64,000 nt of DNA from Aestuariivivens sediminis (GTDB lineage: Bacteria > Bacteroidota > Bacteroidia > Flavobacteriales > Flavobacteriaceae), in contig NZ_JAKMCP010000002.1 in assembly GCF_022662105.1 (NCBI RefSeq), positions 806,001-870,000 on the forward strand. The letters are read 5' to 3'. Positions 63,796 to 64,000 of the stretch are shown one piece after another. The notes under the pieces are model-generated. The model was not told the DNA's origin. It saw only the letters and a list, made by a program, of their open reading frames with translations, and did not search any database. Made by a program: the position numbers and the translations under genes. The first letter of the stretch is position 1, and every line of letters begins with the position of its first letter.

Positions 63796-64000
63796 TTATA
63801 TTCCATTTAATGGATCTAATTCATCCGCTTTTTTATTTGCCCAAAACAAGTATTCTTCAGTATTAGATGTAAAGTTATTTGACCTAGTAAGTTTATCACT
63901 ATATGTTTTAAGGTATGAACGAATTATATTTGCTGTATTGTGATTTTCAGCATCTATAATAAGCTTATTAAATTTTTCATTTTCAATAGCTTCTAGCCTT
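63796..64000 (-). CDS. Hypothetical protein, C-terminal part (cut by window edge)
   Basis: Minus-strand frame open from the window edge to a TAA at 63798-63796, 67 codons. It is helical (RLEAIENEKFNKLIIDAENH; NTANIIRSYLKTYSDKLT) and ends SNTEEYLFWANKKADELDPL. The final WANKKADxxDP pattern recurs in small uncharacterised proteins of Bacteroidota. The N-terminus lies beyond the window. Function unknown. Confidence 0.55.
   Translation of the reverse strand, partial: RLEAIENEKFNKLIIDAENHNTANIIRSYLKTYSDKLTRSNNFTSNTEEYLFWANKKADELDPLNGI

Overview
The window looks like the chromosome of a marine, polysaccharide-degrading member of the Flavobacteriaceae (Bacteroidota). This rests on the low G+C, many lipoproteins with a Cys lipobox, families typical of the group (DUF6090, DUF3871), TAnnTTTG-like promoter elements with no Shine-Dalgarno sites, and a 3-hydroxy-3-methylglutaryl-CoA reductase start at the left edge. 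No complete tRNA or rRNA gene and no CRISPR array was seen.

Left part (1-15 kb) is a loose mixture. It holds the HMG-CoA reductase 5' end coupled to a PlsC-like acyltransferase, three DUF6090 membrane-protein genes (one decayed), and single secreted proteins (DUF1961, a GH18 lipoprotein, a PHP-domain protein). It also holds a Gfo/Idh/MocA oxidoreductase, a small lipoprotein and a P-type cation ATPase. Between them lie gene relics, an IS3 transposase tail and several related intergenic repeats.

Middle part (15-33 kb) is a carbohydrate (probably uronate or other acidic sugar) locus. A GntR regulator, an MFS hexuronate-type transporter, a D-lyxose-isomerase-like cupin and a TIM-barrel sugar isomerase form one leftward operon, divergent from an SDR dehydrogenase, with a palindromic GTATAC operator candidate between them. 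Downstream on the plus strand are a broken DUF1080 gene, a Kelch/DUF5060 fusion and two large glycosidase-like lipoproteins. Further on are a cyclase-family hydrolase, an SGNH hydrolase and a mutarotase-like lipoprotein flanked by direct repeats.

At 33.40 kb lies the 3' 30 nt of a tRNA gene (T arm, acceptor strand, CCA) followed by its terminator, but without the rest of the tRNA. This is the usual scar of an integrated element. Everything to its right up to 60.9 kb is on the minus strand and looks like imported DNA. A tight seven-gene operon (54.27 to 38.03 kb) encodes a winged-helix protein, a type I-like DNA methylase, a specificity subunit, a giant NERD/tandem-kinase/NTPase protein, an unknown protein, a 1790-aa HerA-like ATPase with a nuclease-like motif, and a PP2C phosphatase. 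There is no HsdR. It resembles, and may be a Bacteroidota form of, methylation-associated kinase/phosphatase defence loci such as MADS. Behind it are a DUF2779 Fe-S/RNase H-like nuclease and two proteins with C-terminal HEPN-type Rx4H motifs. To the right (54.5-59.8 kb) is a replication/mobility module: a GIY-YIG homing-type nuclease, a RepA-like ATPase surrounded by arrays of TGATTA repeats, DUF3871, and a RecA-like ATPase. At 61.5-63.3 kb a membrane protein and a ComEC-type metallo-beta-lactamase form a two-gene cassette flanked by short repeats. Neither an integrase nor the right border of the element is in view.
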